Shown piece by piece: positions 34,806 to 46,749 of a stretch of DNA of 64,000 nt (position 1 is its first letter; each line of letters opens with the position of its first letter). This DNA comes from Chlamydoabsidia padenii. Its lineage: Eukaryota; Mucoromycota; Mucoromycetes; Mucorales; Cunninghamellaceae. A program made the position numbers and the translations under genes. The stretch is from positions 620,001 through 684,000 of the forward strand of contig JAIWND010000006.1 of the NCBI GenBank assembly GCA_025330725.1. Reading direction: 5' to 3'. The notes under the pieces were generated by a model. It saw only the letters and a program-made list of their open reading frames with translations. It searched no databases and was not told where the DNA came from.

Positions 34806-35114
34806 TGTAGTGGGAAGGAAGGAATAGATAGATATAGGAAGAAACAAAGAAAAGAAGTTTGGCTTGGCTGCCTTTATAAATGTTTTTTCTTAATTCAGTT
34901 CCGACTCCGATCGGGAATCGAATTTATTTCTCATGGATGCACCATTGGTTGAGAAGAAAAGATGACCCAGCTCCTTTTTTCCTTTTTTTTTTTTTTTTTT
35001 TTTTTTTTGTCTTTCTTTTCCATATTACAATATACTCACTCATTTAAACAACCACTCCTTATCCACTTTTTTTTTTTTTCTTTTTTTTTTTTTTTTACTC
35101 CCTACTTGTGACCA
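34806..35114. promoter_or_regulatory. Bidirectional promoter region between the 99-residue gene and EAF
   Basis: 309 bp with CGGGAATCGAATT at 34912-34924 and two long poly-T runs immediately upstream of the EAF start (about 34981-35008 and 35067-35096). Confidence 0.4.
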
Positions 35115-36364
35115 ATGTCTTTAGACTTCAAGCCTGGATGCTATTCTGTAAAGACTGGTAAAACCTTCTTGGAACCTTCAGACACTGGCCATGAACTTTA
35201 TACCCTACAATGTATATGAAAAAAACCACATTGTTAACTTTGCTCACCCATACTCATGCCCTTTTTATATACATATTATAACAGTCAATACAACGCTAGA
35301 ATCATCCATACCTACAAGTAAAGTCAGTCTTCGACAAAAAAAGGGTACCTATTATGCTGACTGGTCTTGGGTAAGTTACTAAAGATATATTAGGAAAGAA
35401 GGTACTAAACATATTTTATTCTAGTCTGATAAAGTACAATCGTATGAAGGAACAAAGGGTAATTTACAAGAATTGGAATGTCTACTTGTCTTTGACGAAG
35501 AAACACATGTATGTATATATCTATATCATAAAAGAAACAAACACTCACCACTTTTTCTTTTTTGGATAGACTTTTACACTGGAACGACCTTCGGCGAAAA
35601 TGACAATGAAAAAGGCACGGAAAAAGAAATCTTCTTCTGGATCATCCACCTCCACCAAAAGAATCAAATCGACTCATGTATCAAAACCAACGACAACACC
35701 ATTGAAATCACCGTCCATAGCAGTACCAAATCAACCAATGAAAAAGTCGCCTATCCATCAACCAACACCTCCTAGACAAGTTTACGACAATCACAAACCT
35801 ACTACTACTAATCAATTACCGATCTCATTGGCATTACCTCCTATGAAACAACCATCACAACAGCAGAAGGATACTCAGAAATCAACAGCTTCATTACTAC
35901 CAGTAAACAATACCAATGATTCCTTTGATGTCGATATTTTAAGTGACATGGATGAAATACTCAACAGCGATGGAGATGATGACGATGATGATGACGACGA
36001 ATTCGAAACGATCATTCCCTCACACTTACCACCACCACCACCACCACCACCAATGGATTCAACAATGAAAAGAGATATTCAAGTATCATCCTCACCTCAA
36101 CCTATCCATTCACCATCTACACAAACTTTTGGGAAACGACGACGACCTGCCTTGAAAATGGCTTCTGCTCCAATTCGTAGATTAGATGCATCTCCACCAA
36201 CACCAGCACCCAATAATCATCGACACACACCATCCATCTCTTCAACCCGACAAAGGACTGATTCATCATCTTCCTCCGATGGCTCTTCTTCTTCTTCTAC
36301 TTCTTCTGACGACGATGACGAATCGGGATCTTCAACTGATGGTGGATCTAGTGATAGTACAAGC

Positions 36365-36421
<57 letters not shown>

Positions 36422-36717
36422 ATGGATTCTCTTGCAGCAAATATCTCTCGTGGACTCTCTGAAGAAGATATCGATTCTTCTCAATCTATTCTGCAACAAC
36501 CTATTCAACAATCTTCTCATTTGCCTCTTGGTGGAACTGGTGGTCCAAGATCTCTCCGGGATCTATTAGGTAGGCTCAAAAGAGAAAGAAAAAGGAAAGG
36601 GGAATACTGGTGGATTGATAATAAAATACCCTTCTTTTGTTGTTGTTGCTAATAGATGGCCATCATCGGGATGATGATGATGATGTCTCGGACTCTAGTA
36701 GTGATGATGATGGATGA
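35115..36717 (+). CDS. EAF-type RNA polymerase II elongation factor (ELL-associated factor)
   Basis: Five exons (35115-35211, 35285-35370, 35425-35508, 35570-36569, 36656-36717) give 442 residues. The first 120 residues form the EAF domain, split over four exons: SVKTGKTFLEPSDTGHELYTLQFNTTLESSIP, VSLRQKKGTYYADWS, LQELECLLVFDEETHTFTLERPSAKMTMKKARKKK. The L-V-F-D-x5-F-T-L-E-R signature is diagnostic. EAF binds ELL and stimulates Pol II elongation in the nucleus. The rest is disordered: Pro/Thr/Ser-rich, a Pro run, and an acidic segment with about 20 consecutive Asp encoded by a GAT repeat (36364-36425), ending in another Asp/Ser cluster. Acidic tails are typical of EAF transactivation regions. 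The GAT repeat is long and may vary between strains. Confidence 0.9.
36364..36425 (+). repeat. Coding GAT trinucleotide repeat (poly-Asp)
   Basis: About 20 GAT codons in a row within the EAF gene encode an uninterrupted Asp run. Nearly pure codon use indicates recent slippage. Confidence 0.9.
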
Positions 36718-37139
36718 AAAATATACTTAGTTTAGCTCACCTTGTACTATATACCTTGTTATTATATATCACTTTTTAGATAAACAAATAAACTTTTATG
36801 TGTGTGGGATCAGAAATCTTAAACAATGTGTATAAACTGATGGGAAAATCAAGACAATGTGTTACGTCTGTGCGCACTTGATGGTGGGATTAATGATCAA
36901 CAGGTCTTTTTTTTTTTTTTTATGTGGAAGGGGATCTAGGGTAAAAGTCTGATTCACGTTCACGTAACTTTTGGTACCAACATACATACATAAAACAAGA
37001 CGATGGTAACAAATAGTGTATCTTTATTAGGATGATATATTTAAAAAGTAGGATATGAGAGGGGGGGGGATGTAAATATGTGTATAGACTATAGTAATAT
37101 TGATGATAAAATAAAACTAGTAAACTAAAAGAGAGTCCA
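36718..37139. other. Convergent 3' intergenic region
   Basis: 3' flanks of EAF and the Myb-domain gene. Poly-T at about 36907-36922 and AATAAA-like strings. No gene. Confidence 0.3.
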
Positions 37140-39115
37140 TCACATATCTTGAATTACCTTCAACCAACTATTGAATTCAGACACACCTCCAAGTTTTCTA
37201 ATAGCATGATCAGTGAATGTCAACATGATTTCGACATTGAGACTTTTAAATCTGTCAAGATCGCAACCGGTGATTACTTCGGTGTCTTTTCGGGGAGAGC
37301 AAAGCATGAATTTGTTGAAGATATATTTATCTTTTGTCGAGGAATAATAACCAGAAACGCCAGTGAATGGATCCCGCAGACCCACTTGTTCAACCATTTC
37401 CATAAACAGTTGATCGTTATTCTTATCTTTATCTTTTGGAATCTAAAATTCAAGTCGGTTATTAAGTTGATAGTGGGGGAGGTTTTCTTTTATGTTGCTT
37501 ACCTTTTCAGCATATTTACTTTTTTTATCGGTCTTCCATGCCATCCACATTAGTACAGCTTGATCTTTGTTGGTTTCATCCACATATCGACTATCCATCT
37601 TCTTTTGGTGGAATGTCTTGATACCATCAATATAGGATTTAAAGTCTTTGTGTGTATAGGTAGATTTGACACTATTGATAATGAAGAAGAGGGGGCAATG
37701 AGTTTTTGTTGTTTTTTTCTTTTCATATCTTAATTCTTTAGCTATATTTACCGGTTGCATGGCCAGCAGGTGAATTGGAAGTAGGTTTCCGATGTATATG
37801 CCATCCTCCATCGGTCAAAATGGTCGGGAGACGCATACAATAGAGAGTCACCACCCTTTTCTTTAGCTTCATCGGAGTCCTTGATCAAAAAGAGTATGAG
37901 ACGACCACAGTAGTTGCATTTATCCGCCGATCGAGCATAACCATTCATCACCATGGGAAGGATCGCCTCATAAGTAGGCCCAGTCTTGCTAGTGAGTGGC
38001 TTTTGGTAGTGTATGCTGTACTTGGAGTTTATGTTATATGAAACATATAGTTGGTAATCACGAGCTACCATATCCCGTGTGCATTGTATGACCCACTCCT
38101 GATTGATGGTACGGATTCGTTTCTAATAAGACATTAAGAGTCAACATGATTACTTTTTTTTTTTTTTTTTTTTTTTTTGACACATACCAATTTACCTTTT
38201 GCCTATCAATTTCACCTACAGCAGTTTGCAATGCTTTTTCGATCAAGTCGTTGTTACTGTCGGAGAGTCGGAGAGGATCCCGGGTGCGAGTAGTCTTGAC
38301 ATCATTGATTTGTTTCTAGATCAAAAGCATAAAAAAGAGGATTAGTTCATGATCCATAGAAGGGTAACATTTTCGATTACCTTTTTCTGGTCGAGTTTCA
38401 CCATCATGTCCACCTGAGCCTCTTTGAAGAACTTTTTGATTTCGTCGTCGATCTTGGACCTGTCGATAGTTAGAGCACCCGTATCTGTGATCAATTTTTC
38501 TGAGGCATCACCGCAACTAACACCATTCTCCATTGCCTACATATAAATAAGATATTAGTTACTTTTCATTTCTGATTATCCTCTTGTCCAGATTATTACC
38601 TCTTTTTCGTAGAGAGCCATTGTATTTAAATTGTTCCTTTCGAGCAATTTCATACGATTCTCCACCCGGGCTTCCATATTTTGTTTTTTGGGATAAATGT
38701 AAAGGGCAATATGTGAGACATCAGTCCAACCGGCTTCCAATCGAGAGATTAACTTGATATCTTCGTTACGAGTCCAGGCAAACTGATATTTTAAGAGTGA
38801 GAATGTAGGGACAGTTAGTATAGTGCCTGTTGTAATTAGTTTTAAGTGGACATGTTCTATCACCTCGTTGATTGAGCAGTGCTGACGAAGGCACTCTCCA
38901 GGTGTACGTCTCATTGCCGTTCCTATTGCTTTCCAATTCCAAGATTTTTCACCATCTTCACCTTTATCTTTTGCGTGGATTAGTTTGTAACCTTGCAGCC
39001 GCAACCTTTCGTTTTCATTCCAAGGGCGCTACATTGAGATTAGTAAAAGAGAATGATAAGTTGACAATATGTTATTCTATTACATTGTTTGACCTACCTC
39101 TATGTATTCGGTCAT
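37140..39115 (-). CDS. Myb/SANT protein with a zinc-loop nuclease-like region
   Basis: Eight exons (39115-39098, 39028-38864, 38782-38600, 38536-38381, 38315-38196, 38122-37752, 37671-37503, 37442-37140) give 494 residues, every phase closing. Residues 7-60 (RPWNENERLRLQGYKLI...SWNWKAIGTAMRRTPGECLRQH) read as a Myb/SANT repeat, with a second partial one (FAWTRNEDIKLISRLEAGWTDVSHIA). A central region (about 300-390) carries KCNYCGRL, then LLYASPDHFDRW, AYTSETYFQFTCWPCNR: two CxxC pairs bracketing an S-P-D-x-x-D-R-W motif, like the zinc-binding loop of His-Me/homing endonucleases. The HNH histidine position is not obvious. Possible domesticated mobile-element DNA-binding protein; this is inference. 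GCGGGATTTGAAT lies 93 bp upstream. Confidence 0.62.
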
Positions 39116-39207
39116 GGTGTACAGAGATAAAAGTAAAAGAGGAATGGAAAAAGGAAATTGGCGCTTGTACATTTACACACTTTTTTTTTTAACAATTTGC
39201 TTCGGGT

Positions 39208-39220
39208 GCGGGATTTGAAT
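39208..39220. promoter_or_regulatory. Bipartite GCGGG/TTTGAA element upstream of the Myb-type gene
   Basis: GCGGGATTTGAAT, 93-105 bp from the start codon at 39115. Confidence 0.5.
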
Positions 39221-39888
39221 CTCAGTACGTACAGGTTGCATGCAGTACAATGGCTAAATTCAGTCCCCGAAATACACCTCTCCATCCCATGACTAACTAT
39301 CCATTTTAAAACCTTTGTAAAAGAAACAATTGAAGCTTTTATAATGAGTACCTTGTTGGTGATTAGGGTCACATCTTTATCAAGATCGTGGGATGGACCT
39401 GGTCAACAATATTTTACTTTACCGAACCTATCTGGGTATAGGGGACCTTTGACCAATATATTACCATCACATTTTAAAGTAACGGGAGGATGATTGTATA
39501 AAGAATACCAATACATAGGACAACTGCTAACTCTTCTTCCTTGGTGTCGGGATTTGCAAAATAATTCATGCAGAGATGCAAAAGGGATCCCGATAACACC
39601 TTTTCAGTTAAACAGGCTCCATGTTGGTTTCAATGTTAAATACTTTACTGCATAAAGTACATTTGGCTTGAATGTATTTCAGCTTTATTTTACTTGAACA
39701 AAATGTCAATAAAAGCAAGACCGAAAAACAATAAAGAATAATAAGCCCCGACTACTAAACTAGTCATGTATAATGTGCCACACTACAAACCTTTCTCTTC
39801 CTTAAAAAATCACGTAAACTAATCTCCCAAAAGGCTTGGAACTTACGGGTCTACTCAGGGTTTTGAGATTTTGATATGAGATTTGTGT

Positions 39889-40332
39889 TTTGAAATTGAC
39901 AGACAAGGCCACATTTATTTCAAGACCCGCTTACTCTCGCCTTGAATCTTAAGCGGACTCTACTAGCTTAATGAACAAGTGATGCTAATGACAAAAGTGA
40001 CCATGCGCATTCCTTAACCTATTTCCAACAAAATTTACATAATGACCATTGTACCAAGTACCCTGTATGGAGCAGTATAGCCTCAAGACCGGTTTACCCT
40101 GGCTTTTCTAAAAAAAAGGATGCAGAATGAAAAATTGACACACAAGACCAAACTTATTCAAAACCCGCTTACCCTCACCTTGAATCTTGAGAGTGCTCTA
40201 CTGCTTTAATGGACAAGTAATACTAATGTCAAAAGCGACCATGAACATTCCTTGGTCTACTTCCAACAAAGTTTACATAATGGCCATTGTACCAAGTACC
40301 TTGTATGGAGCAATATAGCCTCAAGATCGTTT
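39889..40332 (+). repeat. Two-copy direct tandem repeat, unit about 239 bp
   Basis: Copy 1 (about 39889-40095) and copy 2 (about 40128-40332) share long matching stretches: GAAATTGACA, CCCGCTTAC, CTTGAATCTT, GACAAGT, TTTACATAATG, CCATTGTACCAAGTACC, TGTATGGAGCA and TATAGCCTCAAGA. Spacing is 238-239 bp. Copies differ at many single bases (roughly a tenth to a fifth of positions by eye), so the duplication is not recent. No conserved open frame runs through both copies. Confidence 0.85.
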
Positions 40333-40463
40333 GAAAAAAAAATATGTACAATGACAACAAACCGAAGTTGAAATACCGCCCTGGTACTGCTGTATATGTT
40401 ACCAGGTGTTTGGACAAACTAGAGTCAAATTGAGAAATGTAATACACACAGCTAGCATGTCAA

Positions 40464-40466
<3 letters not shown>

Positions 40467-40517
<51 letters not shown>
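40467..40517 (+). repeat. Poly-T tract (about 51 T)
   Basis: Uninterrupted T run in intergenic DNA, right after the tandem repeat. It could be the A-tail of a retroposed sequence on the minus strand or simple slippage. Confidence 0.9.
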
Positions 40518-40520
<3 letters not shown>

Positions 40521-40649
40521 CGTGCACATCATTAATGATAAATAATGCCAGAAGCAATCAATTTTATTTAATAAGGTAAAGTAAGAGGCTGTAACGATAA
40601 CTATAAAAGACTACAAGCAAACTAAATAAAACACTATTCTATGGATAAT

Positions 40650-42028
40650 CTACACTTTTCCATTGGCCTTGGCAGCATCTGCAGCGCTTTGACTAGAGGA
40701 GGACATGGGAATACTTTGTTGTTGGGTGTTGTTGTTATTGGGTTTGCTACCGAATGTTTTGGCATAAGAGTAAACCAGACCAGCGATGAATCCGACAATG
40801 ATGGCGCTGACATTGGCGAAAGTAGCAGGATCACCAAAGAATAAGATACCCGAAGCAGCAATAGGAAGTTTGTTGAGTGCGCCCACCATGCTGTATGTGG
40901 TGGAAGATGTCGTACGTACACACCAGGCGGAAGCATACGACATAACAAAGGCGGATACACCAGAGAAAATCATAGCGTAGATCATTTGTGTTCTGACGTC
41001 CTCCGGGCTTTAAAATGATTAAACAGTTAGTTAAACCTTTTCTCTAACCTATGGTCTTCCCCTCCCCCCCTTTTTTTTTCTCCAGTTACCAACTTACAAT
41101 GTTTTAGCCAAGTTTTCCGAACTCCAGTCTTCAAAGATAAAGCTAGGGATGATCAAAAGAGGAATAGACAAGACGTTGTTGTAATACATCGTATCAAAGT
41201 CCTTGAAGGAAGTCAACTTGATTCGTTTGCGCATATAGAGGACAAAAGCTGCTGAGGAGATACAGTTGGTAGCCATCCAAAAGTAACCGATAAAAGTCGA
41301 ATCCAAGGTAACGATTTCCGATAATGTTTCTGAAATATCAGCCCAACCAGCAATAACAGATGATAATACCTAGATGAAACAAGAAATCAAAATCATTAGC
41401 TATACCATACCACCACATCATCATGATCATATTTACCATTAAACCGAAAGAGAGTAACATTTGTTCGGTAACATTACCACCAAACCAAAGTACTTCACCA
41501 TAAGCAATAAGAATAATCGTCAAATTCTTGAAGATGGTATAGATCGGAATTCGAAGGTATTGAAGTGATTTGGAGCCAGTGTAAATCATTGCCACCAAAG
41601 CAGCTGCAATAGGAAACCATTTTCTAGCTTCTTCCTTGTCAAAGTCACGGAATTTGATCAGATTTAAGAATTTGAAGGTATGCAATAAAGCAACAGTGAC
41701 GAGGTTCTATACACAGGCACAAAAAAAAGAGAGGTTGAGTATATTCCCGTTACTTCTTCCAGTGTATAATATTCTTTATTACCTGCACAGTCAATAACAT
41801 AAAGTTCATGTTAAAACCATAACCACTAAGCACATACTTGTTGGTGACCGTCATCAAGATACTTGCAAAACAATAGCAGGCGATGGGCAAGGCCGCCCTC
41901 ATTGCAGGTGATAAAGTGACGATGGAAGGAGCGACGATGGTGGATGATGGATAAGGTGTACGTGTTTCATCTTGATCGTTAACTGTTATTTTGCTGTATT
42001 CTGGTTTGGAGGAAGATGATGATGACAT
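40650..42028 (-). CDS. VRG4: VRG4-type GDP-mannose transporter
   Basis: Four exons (42028-41783, 41706-41437, 41369-41098, 41007-40650) give 381 residues with about ten membrane spans. Landmarks: [81 protein letters not shown], and the nucleotide-binding GALNKLP motif in [26 protein letters not shown] and GALNK are the two GDP-mannose-recognition motifs of the Vrg4 family. The protein imports GDP-mannose into the Golgi for mannoprotein and glycan synthesis, which fits a fungus with mannosylated glycoproteins. The hydrophilic N- and C-termini are Ser/Asn/Gln-rich and face the cytosol. The promoter is unusually far from a TTTAATTCCCGAC copy (about 340 bp). Confidence 0.95.
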
Positions 42029-42639
42029 GCTGTATTAAGTCTAAATAAGAGATGTATATTGACAAATAGAGGGGTTGATGCAATAAAAAAAAAAGTGGCT
42101 GTGTATGAGAGGGAAAGGGTAGGGGATGTGGTTCAACTGTTGGACAGAATGACAAGAAGGATAAAAAGTAACAGCGAGTTCAGGTGGAGATTTATTAAAG
42201 AGGGGGGGGGAGAAGATGAAGGTTAAAAAAAAAAAAAGAGTATGAAGGATTAACAGAGAATGGTGAAAAGAAGCTACAGTTCTATCCACTAGCTTGGGTG
42301 TTAAAAAAGTCACCAGTGGAGAATGAGGACATACGATTGGTCGAAACATGAATGAGAGAAAATATTTAATTCCCGACTGGTGAAAAAAAAAATGACAAGC
42401 GGAAAGTAAGGGGCAACTTGAATTTTTCGTCGAATAAGCGGAGAATGAAATATCAATTAGTATTATGTGGAAGTACGTGGTATTGTCAAATTATAACAAC
42501 CTTATACAAGACATTGGCCATCACAGTTCGCATTAATGAACGAAAAATCAAACTTACTGATTATTTTGAAATGACGCCGAAGCCACTTGGGCTAAAGTTT
42601 CCCTAATCGACGAAAAATTGAATCTCTGAATTTGGGACG
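42029..42639. other. VRG4 promoter side
   Basis: Upstream of VRG4: purine-rich strings, TTTAATTCCCGAC at about 42366, then a short ORF (42418-42606) with no similarity. Confidence 0.3.
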
Positions 42640-42883
42640 GCGGACATTAACATTTTGGACGGAGTCAAGCTTTTTTGGGACGATGTAAAATCGGGACAAA
42701 GCTTAACACTTTATCAAAAAAAGTTAGTTATAGGCAAAATCTTGCTGTTTTAATTTTTTTTTTTATAGTGTCCCAATTTGCATGATATTTGTCTCAACCT
42801 CCAATGTGCATGGTGTTTTGTCCCGATTTCAATTTCACATCGTCCCAAAAAATCTTGACTCCGTTCACAACTTTATTGTCCGC
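42640..42883. mobile_element. Short terminal-inverted-repeat element (MITE-like)
   Basis: About 244 bp with long imperfect inverted ends. The left arm starts GCGGACATTAACATTTTGGA and runs through CGGAGTCAAG, TTTTTTGGGACGATGT and ATCGGGACAAA. The right arm is its reverse complement, ending GACTCCG...TTTATTGTCCGC. Arms match over about 70 bp with small gaps. There is no coding capacity, so it would be non-autonomous. Target-site duplication is not clear: flanks are GGGAC-G and TGTGAAC. It lies between two divergent genes (VRG4 and the M28 peptidase), 73 bp from the peptidase start, and could form a strong hairpin. Confidence 0.72.
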
Positions 42884-42955
42884 TGTGAACCGATAAAACA
42901 CCCGGTCTTTCAATTTTCTTCTTTTGACGCATCTCTTTCTTCTTTTCACTTTTTA

Positions 42956-45900
42956 ATGGCCAGTCAAAGAAAAGATGAATCAGTCTTTAGACCTGATAAC
43001 TTTTCTGAAATGGACAAGTCATCTGGGAAACGATCTAGTGTTGGTTGGTCTTGGCTATGGTTGATCGGCTACTGCTTATTTGCCTTTCTCTTATCGGCAC
43101 ACTTACATTACAAGCTCCCTACACCAAAAACTCATTTAGGCGTGAATCCCGAAACTGGTGCTGTTGAATTCTCTGAACGTAATGCAATAGAAACGATATC
43201 GTATCTCAGTGACACTCTTGGTTATCGTAAGTAAAACTCACCCTTACTCTTCTTTTTCTAAAACTACACAGTTGAATTAACTAATTGCTAACGACATTTT
43301 TATTTTAATGTCTTCACGACACATATATAGGTATTGTTGGTACTGTGGAAGAAGCCCAGTCTGCCGATTACTTGAAAACCAAGATTTATGAATACAAACA
43401 AGCCGCAACAAGTACCCCTGGGTCACCTACCTTTGATGTTTGGATTCAACAGGAAACCGGAAGCCATCGATTTGATATTATGGATCATAGTAAGTAAGGA
43501 AATCTTAAAACGGGACTGTAAATCAAATGGATGGATACTAATAACTTGCTTTATATAACATAAAAGTGGTGTTAAAGGCATATACCAACATCACCAACAT
43601 TATAGTTAGACTATCATGCCCTGAATCGGATATTATCCCTGGTGAACGAAGATCTTGCGAAGATAATGCCATTCTTGTCAATTCCCATTTTGATACCACT
43701 TTGGGATCTCCTGGTGCTACAGATGATGGGTCTGGTACGGCTGTCATGCTGGAAATCATCCGTGTTCTCAGTCAACGTGACTGGACTGGTTACAAGAACT
43801 CCATTGTGTTTTGTAAGTCATTCTTCATTTAAAAAAGGAAAAGAAAAGAAAAAAAAGTAAACAATACATCATCTGACATTATCTCTTCCTTTTTTTTTTT
43901 TTAGTATTCAATGGTGCCGAAGAAACACTCCAAGATGCCTCTCACGCTTTTATCACCATGCATGATCTAAAAGACTCGTAAGTTTCATGCAATATCATGG
44001 TAGGAAGGGCGACAATTAACCTTTCTTTTTATTGTTATAGGATCAAATCTGTGGTGAATATTGATGCATGCGGTACAACAGGGCGTGAAATTCTATTCCA
44101 GGCAAATTCGCGGGAAATGATCGAAGCTTATAAACAGGCACCTTATCCTCATGGAACTGTAATGGTAAGTCATTGAAAAGTAAATGGGAATATGATTACA
44201 TGCATATGAACTAACATTGTAACAAACATAGGCGAATGATGTCTTCCGTACTGGACTTATTCTATCCGATACCGACTTTCGACAATTCGTCCAATACGGT
44301 AATTTGACAGGAATTGATATGGCCATCTACAAAAACTCTTATCTTTACCATACCCATCTGGATATCACTAAACATTTGGAAGCCGGGGCAATGCAACATC
44401 TTGGTGAAAACACTTTGGCTATTGTTGATCATCTGGCAAAGAATGCGTCTTTACTCGGTATTGAACCTACAAGCGAAATAGTCTTCTTTGACATTCATGG
44501 TAATTACAACGAAATGGGAATATTGTAGTATATATTGTTTAACCAATGAACCCTCTTTCTCTTCTTCTTATTCTTTTCATAGGTATCTTCTTTATGGTTT
44601 ATTCATGGGCAACAGCATTCAAAATTCAAATGGGTACGGTACTCTTGTCATACGCATACATGGGATACATCATATACAAGTCCAGTCGGTCAACTCCTTA
44701 TCGTCCCGTCAAGGTCCTAGTACTGTCGTATATTAGGTCAACAATCTCTGTCTGGTTAAGCGCCATTGCCGCTATTCTTTTACCAATTACAGTTGCGTTA
44801 TTTGTAACATCCAGTTTTATCAATCGACATATGGCATGGTTCTCTCACGAATGGTATGGTGCTCTCCTCTTTATTCCCATGGGCCTCTTTGGTTCCTATG
44901 GTGTCCAATATCTCTTCTACTCCCTCCCGGGGCCTCTTCATGTGGATATGGAATATGGAATCTTCAATTCTCTTGTTGCCTCCTTTGCTGCATTGACATT
45001 GCTAACCACTTTGACAGGTGTGGCCAGCTCCTACTTCTTTTGGGTTTTTACTGTGATTCTTTTAGTTTCCGCCATCATCAACGAAGTATGCTTCAAACCT
45101 TCTGGTGCGAAATATATGGTGCCCGAACCCAAGCTTGGTATTTGGACTTATACCATCTCTACTTTGCCATTATGCTTCATGTACAGCGACAGCGTATATG
45201 CCTTGATTGATATCTTTGTGCCTTTGACGGGTCGTATGGGTGTGGATACTCCGGTTGATATCATCATCGCCATCATCTTTGGTGCGGTTTCCTTCTTTGG
45301 ATTTGTGCCTTCCTTGGCTCACACTCACCGGTTTGGAAAGAAATGCCTTGCCAAGGTTCTGGCATTTGTTATGGTTGCTCAAATTGCTATCCTTTTGTCG
45401 GTCCTTGTATGTGGTGGATCACCTGGTGGTTGGGCTTTCCCTTATGATGAAATGCATCCCAAGCGATTGTAAGTTGGCAGAAAAAAAAAAAAAAAAAAAA
45501 AAAAAGCAATCACTGACTATGAACTCACAACTTTTCTTCTTCTGGTGAATAGATTCATCCAACACTTGAAAAATCTAACATCCGGAGAAGCCTATATCGC
45601 CATTGCCGAAGCAGACAAAGGACCTTATATTGAAACGGTACTGGACTCATTAAAGACGGAACTCAATGTACAAGTCGAAAAGCGAACTGGATCGGAAGGG
45701 GTAAAGGATTGGGACTCTGTCTACCCATTCAGTCATTTCCTGGGTGGTTATCGTCTGAACACTGGGCCTTATATCCAATCACACACTACCGATCTCAAGG
45801 TCTCTCAAGCTCCCACTCTTGCCGACGCCTTTCTTGGACCGTTCCCGACCTTGACTGTGCACAACGACTCCTACAATCCTGCCACCGGTGTCCGATCCTT

Positions 45901-46279
45901 CTCTCTCTTCAGTATGGCGCCTTCCTACACTTGGACAGTGATTTCCTTTGATGGCCAGGTCGTGGATTGGAGCATCCAGAACGAAGAACCTCTAGCCCAC
46001 TCTTCTCATTACGTTGTACGCCATGTCACAGGATTTGGAAACGATGGGTGGAAATTGGATCTATCCATCAAGGTTCCCGAAGCAGACCGATCACTTGCCG
46101 AGGACGGAAAATGGAAAATGCGATTCGAATTCACAGCTTTGGAAAAGGAAGGATTTGCTGGTCGGGGCGAAGAACGATTGATTGGTGGGGTGGGTATGCT
46201 TGGCGTCATTCAACGTATTCTGCCTACTTGGACAACTACAACTTGGTTAAGTTCTGCAGTACAGGAATGGGAATTATAG
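42956..46279 (+). CDS. ERMP1-like M28 metallopeptidase with multi-span C-terminus
   Basis: Eight exons (42956-43226, 43331-43489, 43567-43812, 43905-43977, 44041-44164, 44232-44499, 44583-45468, 45553-46279) give 917 residues. One N-terminal span (WLWLIGYCLFAFLLSAHLH) precedes a lumenal M28 peptidase carrying the zinc ligands: LVNSHFDTTLGSPGATDDGSG (His, Asp), FNGAEE (Glu-Glu), SDTDFRQF and YHTHLD (final His). A membrane block of about seven to nine spans follows (FFMVYSWATAFKIQ...VLVCGG), then a soluble C-terminal beta domain. This is the ER metallopeptidase 1 / fungal vacuolar-membrane-protease layout. It should cleave peptides in the ER or vacuole lumen; the substrate is unknown. All peptidase ligands are intact, so it is probably active. 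A MITE-like element sits in its promoter. Confidence 0.94.
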
Positions 46280-46749
46280 ACTAGTCTTCATATTATTAAT
46301 ATCATTAATATCATTATGCATATGTTAAATAAACAAGCACCTTTTTTATATCTTTGTGTATATGTATGATCACTCGAAACTTTTAAAACGCCGCCATGTC
46401 CACCAGCTGATGGCCGAACCTTTAATGGATTCACGTTGTGTCTAAAGCTGAAATACCCACAAAAGAATAAAAAAAGACACACATTGCGTCAGTAAATTAT
46501 TATCCTTTAGTGTCATTCTTCGTGTATCAATAAACTACAACATAGATGTATGATCCATCATGTGTCACTCCCAAATCGCTGTTGTATTTATGGGTCAAAT
46601 AATCATAAGAGTTGGAGACAAGTTTCAAATTTACAATGATTAAAATAAAAAGTTTTTATTTATTTGTTACAAAATGTGATGATAGATTACATTGGATAAT
46701 ACAAAGGTTAAGGGTTAAAGAGGAGACGGGGTTTAACATCGACAAGGGA
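46280..46749. other. Convergent 3' intergenic region
   Basis: 3' flanks of the M28 peptidase and MFS genes. A TTTTAAAACGCCGCC string near 46380 resembles the recurrent promoter element, but no gene start is evident beside it. Confidence 0.35.

Larger units (their letters stand above)
39116..40649. other. Gene-free stretch with element copies and a tandem duplication
   Basis: Holds GCGGGATTTGAAT at 39208-39220 (Myb-gene promoter), CGGGATTTGCA at 39548-39558 followed by ATTCATGCAG, a two-copy tandem repeat (39889-40332) and a run of about 51 T at 40467-40517. No open frame is supported. Confidence 0.5.

Noticed and set aside
36186..36569. Poly-Met/Leu open frame overlapping the EAF acidic exon
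   Set aside because: Shadow frame of the GAT repeat; the EAF frame carries the domain and joins in phase with its neighbours.
39195..39260. Possible tRNA on the minus strand because TTCAAATCCCGC resembles a T-loop/B-box
   Set aside because: No T-stem pairing around the loop, no A-box at the right distance and no cloverleaf; the same string recurs at gene promoters.
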